Source: Shinisaurus crocodilurus (taxonomy: Eukaryota > Chordata > Lepidosauria > Squamata > Shinisauridae). From it: a stretch of DNA of 64,000 nucleotides. Of this stretch, positions 41,130 to 52,093 are shown in pieces. The stretch lies in the NCBI GenBank assembly GCA_021292165.1, contig CM037877.1, positions 162,599,580 to 162,663,579 of the forward strand. The letters are read 5' to 3'. A program made the translations under genes and the position numbers. Position 1 is the stretch's first letter, and every line of letters starts with the position of its first letter. The notes below the pieces were generated by a model. It had not been told where the DNA came from. It saw only the letters and a list, made by a program, of their open reading frames with translations, and did no database searches.

Positions 41130-42713
41130 CCTCCCCAAAGAGCAGTAATGTAGTGGTTAGCATGTTGGACTTTGGCTGGAGAGACTTGAGATTGCATGAG
41201 AAAGGGAATGAGAGGGATACATGTCCTTAAACCTCATAAAACCACTAGCTCAAGATTTTCTTGGTAGGAATTTCTCTCCCCCCATTTTATTATACACATG
41301 TTATCACAAAGCCAACTAGCCAGTTCTAGCAGTTCTCATATCCACAAGAGCAGGTATTTTGTAAAGCTGATGGGTCTTAGTTGCCCATTTAAGACCAAGC
41401 CTCCCCAAAATACTTTTCATTACAGCAGGGATACTTGAAATGAATGGAAACTTTATAAAAGGCAGAATTAACAAAACATTGCAACTCAACGCAGAGGGAA
41501 GGGGAAGTCTGAAGGGGGGTGGGGTGGCAAATGATGTCATCAACCCTGCTAATCGAAAAGTTTGGGTGCTTCAACCCCAAGAGCCCTGGCTCCAATTCAC
41601 CACTGATTAGTTGACATTGTCACCATCCTTGTTTTCTGCCTGTGCTGTGTTTTTTTAACATGATTGTTGGCAAACCTTTCACTGAAAGGTAAGGATTTCC
41701 CATGGAAATTAAGGATAAATACACTTTCTGCTGAAGCAAAAATGTTCTGCTTCCTTTTTGTTTTGTTATGTTAATTCTGCCTTTTAAAAAGTCTCCATTC
41801 ATTTCAAGTTCTGCTGCCCCCTCCCCTTTATGATAAACCATGGGAGTCCAGTCTACTATCTTTCAGAATCAGAACAGATGGGAAATGTACCAACACCTGA
41901 AAGGCAGGGGGGGAAATCACATCATGCTTAGTGATGAGATTAGTGTAAGTAGTCACTGAGGAGCCAGGCTAAATATGACAATTGCCACATGGAAGTGGTT
42001 TGAAGTTGAAGCAGCCTGGGTCTGGCAGCAGCTCCACAGGATGCCTCTAGTGCAGGAGTGCACAACCACAGGTCAGTGGGCCAAATATGGTCCTTTGGGA
42101 GTCCCCAGAAGGCCACGCCCTGTTTGCCATGTGATAAATTTGACCAGCCCTGGATCTTCCTTACTTCTTACAATAATTTGAGAAGAGGCTTCATTATCCC
42201 TTTGCATTGTCAGGAATTGTTGTTCCTTTTCTAAAAGTCGTTGCATTGACAAGCAAAGAGAAAAAATTGGTTTCTGGTATGAAGCTGTCGATCTGAAAGA
42301 AAGCCTGGGGATGAAGCGTAAACCGCCAGTAAACCTTTCAAAGTTCTATAGTGGGAAAGATTTGGTCACATTAATGACAATCAAAGTAAGAAACAAACAG
42401 AAATGTTTAGAAAAAATGAAGCAGATATTAAGGACAACATAATCAGTTTCAGAAATCAAAGTGATCCCAGAATAGCATGAAAGTGATATGTATTATCCGC
42501 CTTAACAAAATGCACTGCATGTACAGGGGGGGGGGGGGGGGATGTTGAAATCAGTTGCTTTTCTCACATTTTAAATTTTACCAAAAAGGAGGAAAAACAT
42601 TAAGATTATCAAATGTAACATTTGCAATTCCATGACATGAAAAGAAAAAGTTTTACAAGACTAGGAAAAGCCCTGTCTAGCACCCTAAAGCATTCTGTCT
42701 CCTTTATGCGCAG
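41130..42713. other. intron, mostly unassigned
   Basis: A weak SINE head-like stretch (GTAGTGGTTAGCATGTTGGA, 41150-41170) and a 14-base G run near 42528 are visible. No gene is supported. Confidence 0.35.
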
Positions 42714-42903
42714 GCAGCAAACAGTGTTGGCTTTGGAAAAGAAACCGAACGCTCTATGATGATGACGAAAACCATATTATCTGATATCCCCTCCTCTCAT
42801 GAGAGTTTGATCATGTGGGCTTATGGTCGTGGCTACCATCCTGTTACTTCCTATACAAAAGCACCAGTTGCTAATCGGTTTCACCTTCAGCTTGAGGACA
42901 CTG
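42714..42903 (+). CDS. TGFBR3: TGFBR3 exon (end of orphan domain)
   Basis: The acceptor is TTATGCGCAG|GCAGCAA and the donor ACTG|GTAAGG. The 190 nt read AANSVGFGKETERSMMMTK, SDIPSSHESLIMWAYG and APVANRFHLQLEDT, closing the orphan domain. The phase-1 end joins to the next exon to give LEDT-EEMNDEE. The acceptor's polypyrimidine tract (CATTCTGTCTCCTTTATG) is ordinary. Confidence 0.95.
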
Positions 42904-43221
42904 GTAAGGAAGAAGGTTGGTTTGTATCAGTGCAACAACATTCCTGAGCTCTTCTTTGTCCAGTTTCCAGGAGTCTTAGACTCAGCAAACAAGTGGCAGT
43001 TTTCATGAGAGAGACATTTTTACTGTAGGGGACGCTAGGTGGAATGTTACATCACTGAGATGAAGGTGTTAACCTTGCACTTCTTATTTTTTAAAATGTT
43101 CAGTCAATGGCATCCAATTAGGGATGTTGAGGACATCTGTGATTTTTGTATCCAGGGGTGCAATCTCCCTCCTCACCATTTGCTAGGTGCTGCAAATAAT
43201 CACGTGTGTGTGTATATATAA

Positions 43222-43345
43222 TTTGTTAAATTAATATCCCACCTTACAAGCCTGTGAGGTAGGTTAGGCTAAGTTTCAGTGACTGGCCCAAAGTCACCCA
43301 GTGAGCTTCATGGCTGAGTGGGGACTAGAACACTGGCTCTCAGCT
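43222..43345 (-). mobile_element. Sauria-type SINE fragment (minus)
   Basis: CCTGTGAGGTAGGTTAGGCT, CAGTGACTGGCCCAAAGTCA, CCCAGTGAGCTTCATGGC and GTGGGGACTAGAACACTGGC. It lies in the short (546-base) intron between the exons at 42714 and 43450, about 100 bases before the acceptor. Confidence 0.7.
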
Positions 43346-43449
43346 TGGGAGGATTTCCTGGGTGGAAGAGTATGGGCAAAGGGTTAGCCCTAACTCTAAA
43401 GAAACTGAAGGGAGCAGCTTAATATTTCCAAATTCCTATCTTTCTCTAG

Positions 43450-43760
43450 AAGAAATGAATGATGAGGAGGACCATTTCCTTCCACCAGAACTGAAGGAAC
43501 TGCTGCGTGGCACCAACCCTCTGCCCGCTCCAATCCCACCCTTGGACAGAGGCATTAGTTTTGACTTCCGTCCTGACAATCATGAAAGACCCTTGCCATC
43601 AACGGATACAATGGACACAATCATGGCCAATCATGGCTTTGACCAACTTCCTCCAAAAGTCTCAGAACCAGAAGAAGTGCAGGGGAGCGTTGATGTTGCC
43701 CTGTCAGTAAAATGTGATGACACATCAATGACTGTAGCTGTAGCAAAAGACTCACTGGAG
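43450..43760 (+). CDS. TGFBR3: TGFBR3 exon (linker and start of ZP domain)
   Basis: The acceptor is CTTTCTCTAG|AAGAAATG and the donor CTGGAG|GTTGGT. The 311 nt read (E)EMNDEEDHFLPPELKELL, then a Pro/Asp-rich variable linker. It ends PEEVQGSVDVALSVKCDDTS and MTVAVAKDSLE, where the ZP domain begins. The linker is poorly conserved with human, as expected. The donor lacks the usual A at +3 and +4, so it is weaker than the other donors in this gene. Confidence 0.93.
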
Positions 43761-44511
43761 GTTGGTATGGTGTCTCAATTTCACATTAGAGTAAACTAGG
43801 GTAGAATAATTTGAATGTTGAATAAAGTGTGGGATGTGCTACAGATCAAAACAACAACAACCCCACGTAGGGATAGCTGAGAAGTTTGTTCTGTCTATAT
43901 TTACCAAATTCACACCTGCCAAGCCAACGAATGAGCTGGAACAGACTTCTGCACCAAAATCTGCACTTTCCCAAATTTAGCATTACAGTTCTCTACTCAA
44001 AATACATGCATATCAGGGGAAAGTGCTCAGAAAAAATCCATATGTACTACAGAAATGTGCAGACAGATATGACCACAACAGTGAAAATAATGCAGAGAAA
44101 CTCACTATTATAGGGGAAATAGCTTGGAAAAATATGTACATTAGCAAAAAGGGTGCCCAAAAATGCATACCTTAAGGAGAAGTACACATGAAAATGCATA
44201 TGAATTTTTGTGCAGACTTTTAAAAAATAAAATTCGTACATTGATACAGAATCGGGACAAACTGAAAAATGAGAAGCTGAACAGAACTGAAATTGACACA
44301 TTCACCCATCCCTACCCCCACAGCTACAGGGGAGCATATGGTTGACATTATCTGCCCAAACAATGGACTGTCCTCTTTCAAAGGACTGTGTTCTCTGCAG
44401 CTGGAATTTTGAAGCAGCTGTCCATGTTTATGTTACAGCAAAATCTCAATAGCTTATTAAAATGCTTCTAAACAATGCTTCAAGATGCATTATTTTCCTC
44501 ACCCTCCATGG

Positions 44512-44643
44512 CAGGGTTGGGCAACTTGTCCTCCAGATGGCTTGGACTACAGCTCCAATCAGCCCTATCCAGCATAGCCAAGGGTGAGAGCTGATGGGAG
44601 TTGTAGGGCAAACATCTGGAGGGCCAGAAGTTGCCCAGCCCTG
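44512..44643. mobile_element. hAT-type fold-back MITE
   Basis: CAGGGTTGGGCAACTTGTCC and its complementary end AGTTGCCCAGCCCTG; inner arms CTTGGACTACAGCTCC / GGGAGTTGTAGGGC. Flanking octamers match in only five positions. Confidence 0.65.
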
Positions 44644-44668
44644 CTCTGTGTTAAATAAATCCTCTAAA

Positions 44669-44813
44669 GTAGCCTTCCCCAACCCGTTGCCGTCCAGATG
44701 TGTCGGACTACAACTTGCATAATTCTGAGCCAGCATAGCCATTGGCCATGCTGGCTGGGAATTATGGGAGTTGCCGTCCTACACATCTGGAGAGCAGACT
44801 GTGGGGAAAGCTG
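44669..44813. mobile_element. hAT-type fold-back MITE
   Basis: AGCCTTCCCCAACCCGTTGC and GTCCAGATGTGTCGGACTAC pair with CGTCCTACACATCTGGAGAG and TGTGGGGAAAGCTG. Only 25 bases separate it from the previous element. Confidence 0.7.
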
Positions 44814-45143
44814 CTTTAGAGATATGGGGACAGTTGTCAAATGTGTGCCTTGATAAAATGAAAAACTGCAATTATAGCATGGCCCGCACGGCCCTCTGAT
44901 TCCCCATCTTCGCTTACCTTCTTGATGGCTGGCCTGCCTGTTTCCTGGCCTGGTTACTAGCTTGCCTTTAGACCACAGTTTCTGACAGTGGTGTTAATCA
45001 TGTGTTAATATTTGGATACTGAATTTCACAAGTAAAACTGCTTAGTAGTAAGTTTTTTAGAAAAACCAAAACAAAACACTGTCATTTAGAGCCCTGATTG
45101 TAGCTATGGATATAATTTTGCACCGTGTTCTCTTTCTGCTTAG

Positions 45144-45296
45144 GCTAGTGGCTACATCGGGACGCAACTCTCTTTGCTGGATCCTAAATGTAGAGCTAAG
45201 GCAAACAGGACCCATTTTATCTTGGAGTCATCGCTGCACGACTGTGGGACTCGACGGATAGCCTACCCCTTGGATAACATCGTGTATCTGAATTCT
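45144..45296 (+). CDS. TGFBR3: TGFBR3 exon (ZP domain)
   Basis: The acceptor is TTTCTGCTTAG|GCTAGT and the donor AATTCT|GTAAGT. The 153 nt (51 codons, phase 0) read ASGYIGTQLSLLDPKCRAK, NRTHFILESSLHDCGTRR and YPLDNIVYLNS. Cysteines PKC and DCGT are conserved ZP cysteines; NRT is an N-glycosylation sequon. A roughly 400-bp fold-back element starts about 70 bases past the donor. Confidence 0.95.
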
Positions 45297-45365
45297 GTAA
45301 GTTTCTTAAAGGAAAAAAGGGTTCTTTGGGGGTCTGTATCATGTGACATAATCAGATATTGTCCT

Positions 45366-45783
45366 GGTTCACATTTTAACTGTGGCTTAAGCAACCCACA
45401 GTTAGTTGGGGTCATGGCAGGAGTGAGGGAGTGCGCTGCCTCCCTCCCGCTCACCGCTTCCGCTTCATTCCTGCTTTTGTAAACAACCCAGGGACACCTC
45501 AATTCCTGGGTTGTTCGTCGTGATGTGCAAACCCAGAACTCTGGGTTTTTGAGGGGGACCAACCCAGAATTTTAACCCATGGTTTGTTGTTGGGTTAAAA
45601 TTCTGGGTTGTTTCCCGCTCAACAACCCAGAATTCCAGATTCGCAAGACACGATGAACAACCCAAGAATGGGGCTTTTCCTAGGTTGTTTACAAAAGTAG
45701 AAATGAAGCGGAAGCGGCGAGGGGGCGGGAGGCAGCATGCTCAGTCACTCACTCCTGACAACCCACAGGTTCTCATTACATGG
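45366..45783. mobile_element. large fold-back element in TGFBR3 intron
   Basis: Two arms of about 200 bases. The left contains GGCAGGAGTGAGGGAGTGCG, CCGCTTCCGCTTCATTCCTG, TTTTGTAAACAACCCA and CCAACCCAGAATTTTAACCC. The right contains GGGTTAAAATTCTGGGTTG, AGGTTGTTTACAAAAGTAG, AAATGAAGCGGAAGCGGCGA and CACTCACTCCTGACAACCC. No coding capacity. Probably a non-autonomous DNA transposon; target duplications were not resolved. A small related piece may lie near 61820-61895 (CAACAACCCATCATGG). Confidence 0.7.
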
Positions 45784-46434
45784 TCACTGTTTTTCTGATG
45801 GTTATTTATTTATTGTGACAGCAGGCTTGCAGCAAGAAGTCCCAGTCATTTCACATATGTGTGTGCAATTGTCCCAGGCATAGTCCATGAGTCACGGCTG
45901 CCCCCTTTTTCTACTTTGTGGGTACAACACTTTCCACAGAGGATGGAAATCAAGGAATGTGTCTCATCAGGCCGTGCAATAAACAGAAGCATCTTGAAAA
46001 GATGGTCCAGCTGGTGCATCTCACCCCCACGCCCCCAGGAGAAGAGTTCCCTCCTGTCATAAATCCATGCCAAGATCTTGAGTGGGCTGCCCAGACTGTG
46101 CAGCAAATAGCAAGAATGCTTTCCGGGTTAATTGGATTGAATCAAACACTTTAAAAGCGTTTTTAGTGGATTAATGCAGCCTGCCACGTAATCCGTCTCC
46201 CACCCCCTGGTCCAGTCTCTCAACGTTCCCGCTCACCACCTACATCACATCAGTGCTCCTCTTCTCCTTACTTCCAGAACGCAGAGAGGGAACTCGAACT
46301 CTCTCCTCTCCCCTCCCTCAGCTCTGAGAAGATCCGGGGAGCCCAGGTGGGAGGAGCAGCTGACATTAGCACTGCTGAGCATTCTGGTTGAGGGTTAATG
46401 GTGGCTGCTCCATTTCTCCTTCCCAGACTTATTT

Positions 46435-46676
46435 TTAATTTATTTTATTTATTATATTTATACCCCGCCTTTCCCCCCACAAGGAACCCAAGGCGGCTTA
46501 CATAATCTTCCTCTCCATCTTATCCTCACAACAACCCTGTGAGGTAGGTTAGGCTGAGAGTCAGTGACTGGCCCAAAGTCACCCAGTGAGTTTCATGGCC
46601 AAGCGGGGACTAGAACCCAGATCACCCGAGTCCCAGTCCAATACTCTCACCACTACGCCACACTGGCTCTCTGAAG
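46435..46676 (-). mobile_element. Sauria-type SINE, near full length (minus)
   Basis: (TTTA)n tail at the left, then ACCCCGCCTTTCCCCCCACA, AGGAACCCAAGGCGGCTTAC and CCAAAGTCACCCAGTGAG. The tRNA head is GGGACTAGAACCCAGATCAC, CACCACTACGCCACACTGGC. Same family as 54755-54984. Confidence 0.85.
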
Positions 46677-48711
46677 CTAAAGGCTTTCAGGGGCAAACTA
46701 GTAGATGATATGTGGAGGCAGTCTCCTGGTCACCTCCACCTCCACCTCCTCCTTTACCGAAATGCAGCTGCAGGAGGCAACAAATCTGATAAGAAAAGCA
46801 GGAGGTGGGGGGGAGCACTTAACCCTTTCCCCACAGTCTCCTTTTCTAAGAAAAATTACTCCAGCGTTTTCTGCCAGGACAGGAAGAAAGGCAGGTCCTG
46901 CCAACTGGCACTTCCTGTTTAGAATTTAACCCTATTTAACACAGTGCTCCTTTCTGGAAGCAGCAGTTGGGGAATGTTCCCACCACCACCACCTCCCTAC
47001 AGTAAGGAAAGAGACAGCCCACCATTCAGACTTCAGATGAGACAGGATCTGTTCTGCACATGGTGTGCCTAGCTGGTTCTCTCATGCTTCCAGGAAAGGG
47101 AGGAGGGGAGAAACAGTGCCACCACCTCCACAGCAAAGGTCTGTCCTAAATAGAACTATGTTGCCCATCAGCTTGTATGCTTTCTCTTTTTCTGCGAGAG
47201 CAAGGCCCCTCACATAGGAGGCTGCACATACAGCTTCCTCCGGCCTAGTTGGCTGGAGGAAATTCTTAAGACCAGGAGAATGGTTATTTGCAAGCTTGCC
47301 TTGATCTCAAATCTAGTGCCGCTTAGGGTTGAAATATACATTATAAGAAACAGCAGCTGTCGCCACTCCGTATCTCTTTGCCCTCTCTTCATTGTAACAT
47401 GTATTACACTGTGTCATGTACAATTTTGTATGCGTCCTTGCACTCGCCACAAACCAGTGATAAAAGGTAGGAGCGGGGAAATGCACAGTGTGGCCAAGTC
47501 ACATCATGCATTGTACTGTAGTACACATCTCAAGCAACAGAGGGCAAAGATAGATGGAGCAGCTTGTGTCTCTCATAACACCTAATTCCACTCTTCGAAT
47601 CAGGCTGTATCTGTGAAAGTTCTCTCATTTACTTGCCATTTGTCAATCTTCATCATCATCATGGAATCTGAATAGTTACAGGGCAATAGTAGTTCAGTAG
47701 GCAACAGCTGCAGTCACAAACCTACTTAAGAGTCTGAACCTGGGACATCAACTTGACAGCTCTCAAATAAGTTTCTGTTGTAAAGAAAAGCATATTGTCT
47801 GTCCTTTGGTTCTACCAAAGGGTATCTAGTTTTGTTAAGTAAGTTTTAAAGTACCGTTAAGATATGTTTAGCACCTGAAATTTAAATCTTAAGTGCAGGA
47901 TCTGATTTTCTAAGCAGTTACACAAGCAATCCTACATCACTTCTAAGATTTCTATCTTCAGCACTAACTCAGCATTTTCACTGTGATCTGGAGTAGAAGT
48001 TGGCCAGCTCAGGTAAACAGGCAGAGACATCTGTTGGCTCCTGAAATTTCAGTGCATAGTGGCAATTTTGGCAAATACAGAAGATCTTGTTGTCCAACTC
48101 AAATATAGCTAAGGCAACCTAATCAGACATAGCTGGATCCAAATTTTTTAAAATACCAAAAACCCCTTCCAAAAATCTTTTATTGGCCAGACCTTCTGGC
48201 TGTTGATCCAGAGATGTACCCAACTAAAACCATGGATCAACAGGCAATGGAAAAATATACATCTGGATCTCGATTCAGCAATTGGCCCTCCATCTTTAAT
48301 GCTGGGTTAATCCAAAACTCGCCAATAGTTATCTCTTACTCGAGATCCAAAGCACAGATATTTCTGAGTACCGAAGCTCAGGTCAGTTTCATCAAAGCTG
48401 ATAGAGAGATGTCTGAAAACAGTGAATGCCTGAAAACAGTGAATGCCTGAAAACATTAGAGTACTCTTTTGGAGAGCAACCATCCAACATCTGAGCAAAC
48501 AAAGATGAAATTGAGTTAAGGAAAAGTTGAACAGTCAGGAAATGCAGAGGAGCTGAGTATGTGGGGAATGTTTGCTTACAAAAATCACTAGAAGATGTCT
48601 AATGCAGTCCAGTGTAGGAGTTATAGCAGGGGAACTAAAAGAACTATAGTTGTGGGGGTGGGGTTGAAAGGATACAGCAGTGAAGAGAAAAATTAGAAAA
48701 GAAAGTAAGTT
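46677..48711. other. intron, nothing recognised
   Basis: No supported gene or complete element. A 21-base direct repeat (GTGAATGCCTGAAAACA) occurs at 48422-48455. Confidence 0.35.
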
Positions 48712-48790
48712 AGGGCATGGCTGGTTGAGGAATGCTGGGAGTTGTAGGACTTTTTTCTGTCTAAACAGGCTTAGGATTGCACCCTTAAAG
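48712..48790. mobile_element. half of a fold-back MITE
   Basis: GGAATGCTGGGAGTTGTAGG then CTGTCTAAACAGGCTTAGGA and TTGCACCC is the right arm of the family at 888 and 12500; the left arm is missing. Confidence 0.55.
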
Positions 48791-49726
48791 TAGGAAAGGC
48801 GATAACAAATATCTGTACCTTTAAAAAAAAAACCAAATAAGCACAGAGTCAAAACTCTTTGCCTGTTATATTTTGTGTCGATTACTGAAAAGTAGAATGT
48901 ATTGCAAGTCCAGTCCAGCAAGCCATTATTTTTTAAAACAATGCTGAATACCGTATATAGCTTTACCAGAGATAGGGTTGCTGGTATATTGCTGGTATAT
49001 TCATCTACATACCAATACCCAGACTGTTTTTTTCATCCTATATGGTAGTTTTATTGCTCAACCAGACTCCACATTTGGAAGCAAGCTGAAGGCATTTCCT
49101 CACACTTGCTAAGCTTGCCTTTAGAGAGCCAGTGTGGTGTGGTAAATAGAAATTTCTGCTACAAATGTCAGTGGTAACCTTAAACAAGTTACTGTAGAGT
49201 TTGCACATAAGGCTAAACCATGGTTTAGGAATACATGCACAAACACAAAGGAGCCCAAGCAAAGCCTCAAGCTCTCACACACACACCCTCCCCTGAATTC
49301 AGTTTCACTTTGTCCAATTCCTGGCTTGTAGTTACATACAAACAGAGAATCTTGGTTTAAAAATAATCTCCAGTCAATTGCTAAATAAACCAACTACAAA
49401 CCCTGGATTGTTAAGCTAGCTTGTTTAGCAAACTAGAGTTAAATTGTGGTTTAACATTACATGTGAATGCAGCCACTGTCTCAGCCTAATTTCCTTCACA
49501 GGATGGCTGTGAGAATAAAATGGAATAAGCCACCTTCAAAGGGCTGGGTAAAATGGGATAAAATAGTAATCAGTGTAAGGATGCTATGATGGCATTTAAT
49601 TTTCCCAAGCAGCAACTTTTCTGGGTGTGCATTTCTGACTCAGTGGGATAAGTGCTATGGAACTAGGACCCAAATAACCTTGATAGAAAATAAGTTATTA
49701 CTTCCCCCCCCCTTCCTTTTTAAAAG

Positions 49727-49867
49727 ATCGTTATTCAGCTGTCATCACCAATTGAAGCCAGTGGTTGGGCAATTGATTATGAAGACATGGAATCGGGTGA
49801 TAATGGATTCCCTGGTGACACTGACGAAACAGACATCACGTTTCCCAGTCGGCCTGAAATTGTGGTG
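49727..49867 (+). CDS. TGFBR3: TGFBR3 exon with both glycosaminoglycan attachment sites
   Basis: The acceptor follows a C/T tract (CCCCCCCCCTTCCTTTTTAAAAG|ATCGTT is too long to be a strong tract end) and the donor is GTGGTG|GTACGT. The 141 nt (47 codons) read IVIQLSSPIEASGWAIDY, EDMESGDNGFPGDTDETD and RPEIVV. Two Ser-Gly sites in acidic context, SGW (Ser codon 49760-49762) and SGD (49793-49795), are 11 residues apart, as in human betaglycan, where both carry heparan/chondroitin sulphate. It lies between the ZP-N and ZP-C halves. Confidence 0.93.
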
Positions 49868-49953
49868 GTACGTACCAATTACCCATAGTCCGGCTGCATA
49901 AAGAAAATGCACTTGTGAAGTTATCGCTCATTAGAAACTTGATTCCCAGTTAG

Positions 49954-50393
49954 CACAATCCTATGGCCGCTAGACAGCATCTAGACGGCCATAGGATTAT
50001 CGGGAGTCCCAGCTCCCACCCTGGAAATTCACTCCGACATCGGAGCTGGGACTTCAAGCTCAGAGCGCCCTCCGCCCCTCCTCGCAGCTGGCGTGGAAAA
50101 AACTGCTCCGGCTGCTTCTCCGAGGCTGTAAACACGACCTCAGAGAAGGGGGCTAGTGGGAGGGGAGGAGACCACCACTGCCACGATACAAGATATCCTG
50201 GCGGCGCTTCAGCCTCCTTCCCTCCCACTCTGAAGCGCCACAGTTAGACAGCTGAAATTGGCTGTCTAGCTGTTTTGCAGGGCGGGAGGAACGCAGAGGC
50301 AACCTTCGTCTCCACACCCCTTCCGCCCTGTATAGGATGCCTGAAATCCTCCAGGATCAGAGGGTTGCGGGCAACCCGATTAGATTGTGCCCT
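49954..50393. mobile_element. fold-back element with nested palindromes
   Basis: Outer ends AGCACAATCCTATGG (49954) and AGATTGTGCCCT (50393) resemble inverted ends of the 'CACAATCCTAT' family. Inside are CCTATGGCCGCTAGACAGC / ATCTAGACGGCCATAGG (49970-50001), CCAGCTCCCA / TGGGACTTC-type pairing, and TAGACAGCTGAAATTGGC / TGTCTAGCTG near 50245-50275. Starts 86 bases after a TGFBR3 donor. Confidence 0.5.
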
Positions 50394-50627
50394 AAGTCTG
50401 AGATAAGCCATCCTCGTGATGCACACTGAAGCAAAAGCTTCTCCATGATGCCAGTGTAGTCTGTGTCTTCATTGGACCTGGAGCTAGAGTGCCCACCGTT
50501 TCCCTCCCTTTCAAAGTAATGTGAGTGGTTTTTCTGCCTAATTTATAAATGATAGTGAACAATGATAGCGACACTGCAACGTTTCCCCATAAGCTTTTCA
50601 TTTCTCTAGTAGTTTTTCCCTAGCACC

Positions 50628-50706
50628 TTTGAACTCCAGCCAGAGTGGCCACAATGGTCAGGGGTTATGGGAGTTGTAGTCTAAAACAGTTGGAGAGCTC
50701 CAGTTT
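50628..50706. mobile_element. half hAT fold-back MITE
   Basis: CCAGAGTGGCCACAATGGTC, GGGAGTTGTAGTCTAAAACA and TTGGAGAGCTCCAG are one arm of the CAGCCTTCC family. Confidence 0.5.
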
Positions 50707-51116
50707 GCCTATACCTGCCTCAGGACATGCCGTAACCCAATATTGCTTTCTCCCATCTTTCCCTAATCTGCTCACTGCTGGGCTAAGGATGAAAATAAGC
50801 ACTACCACACCTGTGTGTTTTGCTGCATGTTCGTGTAGGGCATATGGAGTGGTTTTCTTGATATGGGGAGGTTCACCATGAAAGAGTCTCAAAGTTGCTG
50901 CTTTAGAAAGGTCAGAGGATTGTTGGGAGGAGGTGATCACTGGGCTACCAGCCATGGGCAGGCTGGACAGACAGGCCAGATGGGAGGGGAAAATCAGTTC
51001 TGAGTCAAGCAGTGGAATGATTGATGGGTCCAGAGCAAATACTTGATTTTTCCTTTGGGCCCATCAGTCATTGAGAGAGGTGCATGTGTGTATATGAATG
51101 CGTGTGCGCACACACG

Positions 51117-51237
51117 CACACTAAAGCAGAATATGGCACAGTCTATTTTTATCTCAATATTGTGGACCACAGATTTTTATTTTTATTTTTAATATTGAGA
51201 TAAAAAAATAGGCTGTGCCATATTCTGCTTTAATGTG
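51117..51237. mobile_element. palindromic element forming a 45-bp hairpin
   Basis: The left arm 51117-51161 (CACACTAAAGCAGAATATGG, CACAGTCTATTTTTATCTC, AATATT) and right arm 51191-51237 (AATATTGAGAT, AATAGGCTGTGCCATATTCT, GCTTTAATGTG) pair with about one mismatch and a 2-base bulge around a 29-base loop. Likely a very short DNA transposon. It lies 125 bases upstream of the TGFBR3 acceptor at 51362. Confidence 0.75.
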
Positions 51238-51361
51238 AACTTTCTGCAGTCAGCGATTATACATAGAGGTGGAATCTGTCCCTATTTCTCCCCCACCCCA
51301 CCAGTGATGTCTTTCTTTTCTTGCCTACTTAAGCTAATGTGTCTTGTTTTGCCTGTCGCAG

Positions 51362-51532
51362 TTCAACTGCACATTCCATGAACCGAAAGCTCCTAAGCCT
51401 CCTATCTACCGGTCACCTGAAACACACATCGGCAATGTGACCTTTGGCATGGAACTTTACGAGACGGCCCTCTTCAGCACCCCGACTCAAGGGTTCTTCT
51501 CCGTTGGAGACAATGGCCAGATTTTTGTTGAG
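51362..51532 (+). CDS. TGFBR3: TGFBR3 exon (ZP domain)
   Basis: The acceptor is TTTTGCCTGTCGCAG|TTCAAC and the donor GTTGAG|GTAATA. The 171 nt (57 codons) read FNCTFHEPKAPKPPIYR, THIGNVTFGMELYETALF and TPTQGFFSVGDNGQIFVE. Two N-glycosylation sequons (NCT, NVT) match sequon positions in the human protein. The ZP-C half, which contains the inhibin-binding region, begins here. Confidence 0.95.
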
Positions 51533-51989
51533 GTAATATGAACACTGACGGAAGTTGAAATCAGTGAATGTTCTCCAGGAACATGGAAGCTCAGCTAAGT
51601 CTGTTCTTGTCTGTCCTAAGCTGACACAGCACTGTCGCCTCAGGCAAAAAGATGTATTCTCTTGTGGTTTCTGAAAGGGGAAGTTGTAGAGATCATGAAG
51701 AAGAGGATCCCTTTGTGGTGGAGACCAAAGAATCCTCTCCGCATGGGCAAGCCCGACACAAATATGTGTATCCTCCTCATCAAATCCTCAGTCAAGCAAC
51801 AGTCATCAAAGATCGTTGGTGCTTTGGGGAAACACAATCAAACGTTAGAAAGAGCTGTCAGCAAAGAATAAGAATTCATTTTATTTAGCAATGTGACTTA
51901 ATTCCACCTCCAAGAGAAATCTGAAAATAATAAGCTATTGTTCGTGTTTCTCTCTCCCCTCCTCTCCCTTAGACAAGGCTGGATTGAGA

Positions 51990-52049
51990 GGTGTGTGTGT
52001 GTGTGTGTGTGTGCGTGCACACACACACACATACAAATATCTATCTTAT

Positions 52050-52086
<37 letters not shown>
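51990..52086. repeat. compound (GT)n(CA)n(TA)n microsatellite
   Basis: GT units at 51990-52012, CA units at 52019-52032 and about seventeen TA units at 52051-52085. The first two can pair with each other. Confidence 0.85.

Positions 52087-52087
<1 letters not shown>

Positions 52088-52093
<6 letters not shown>

Noticed and set aside
41036..41153. Open frames with Arg-Glu repeats
   Set aside because: They are translations of the (GA)n microsatellite.
45174..45482. Long frame 45174-45482 as a separate gene
   Set aside because: Its first part is the TGFBR3 exon 45144-45296; the rest is read-through into intron and the fold-back element.
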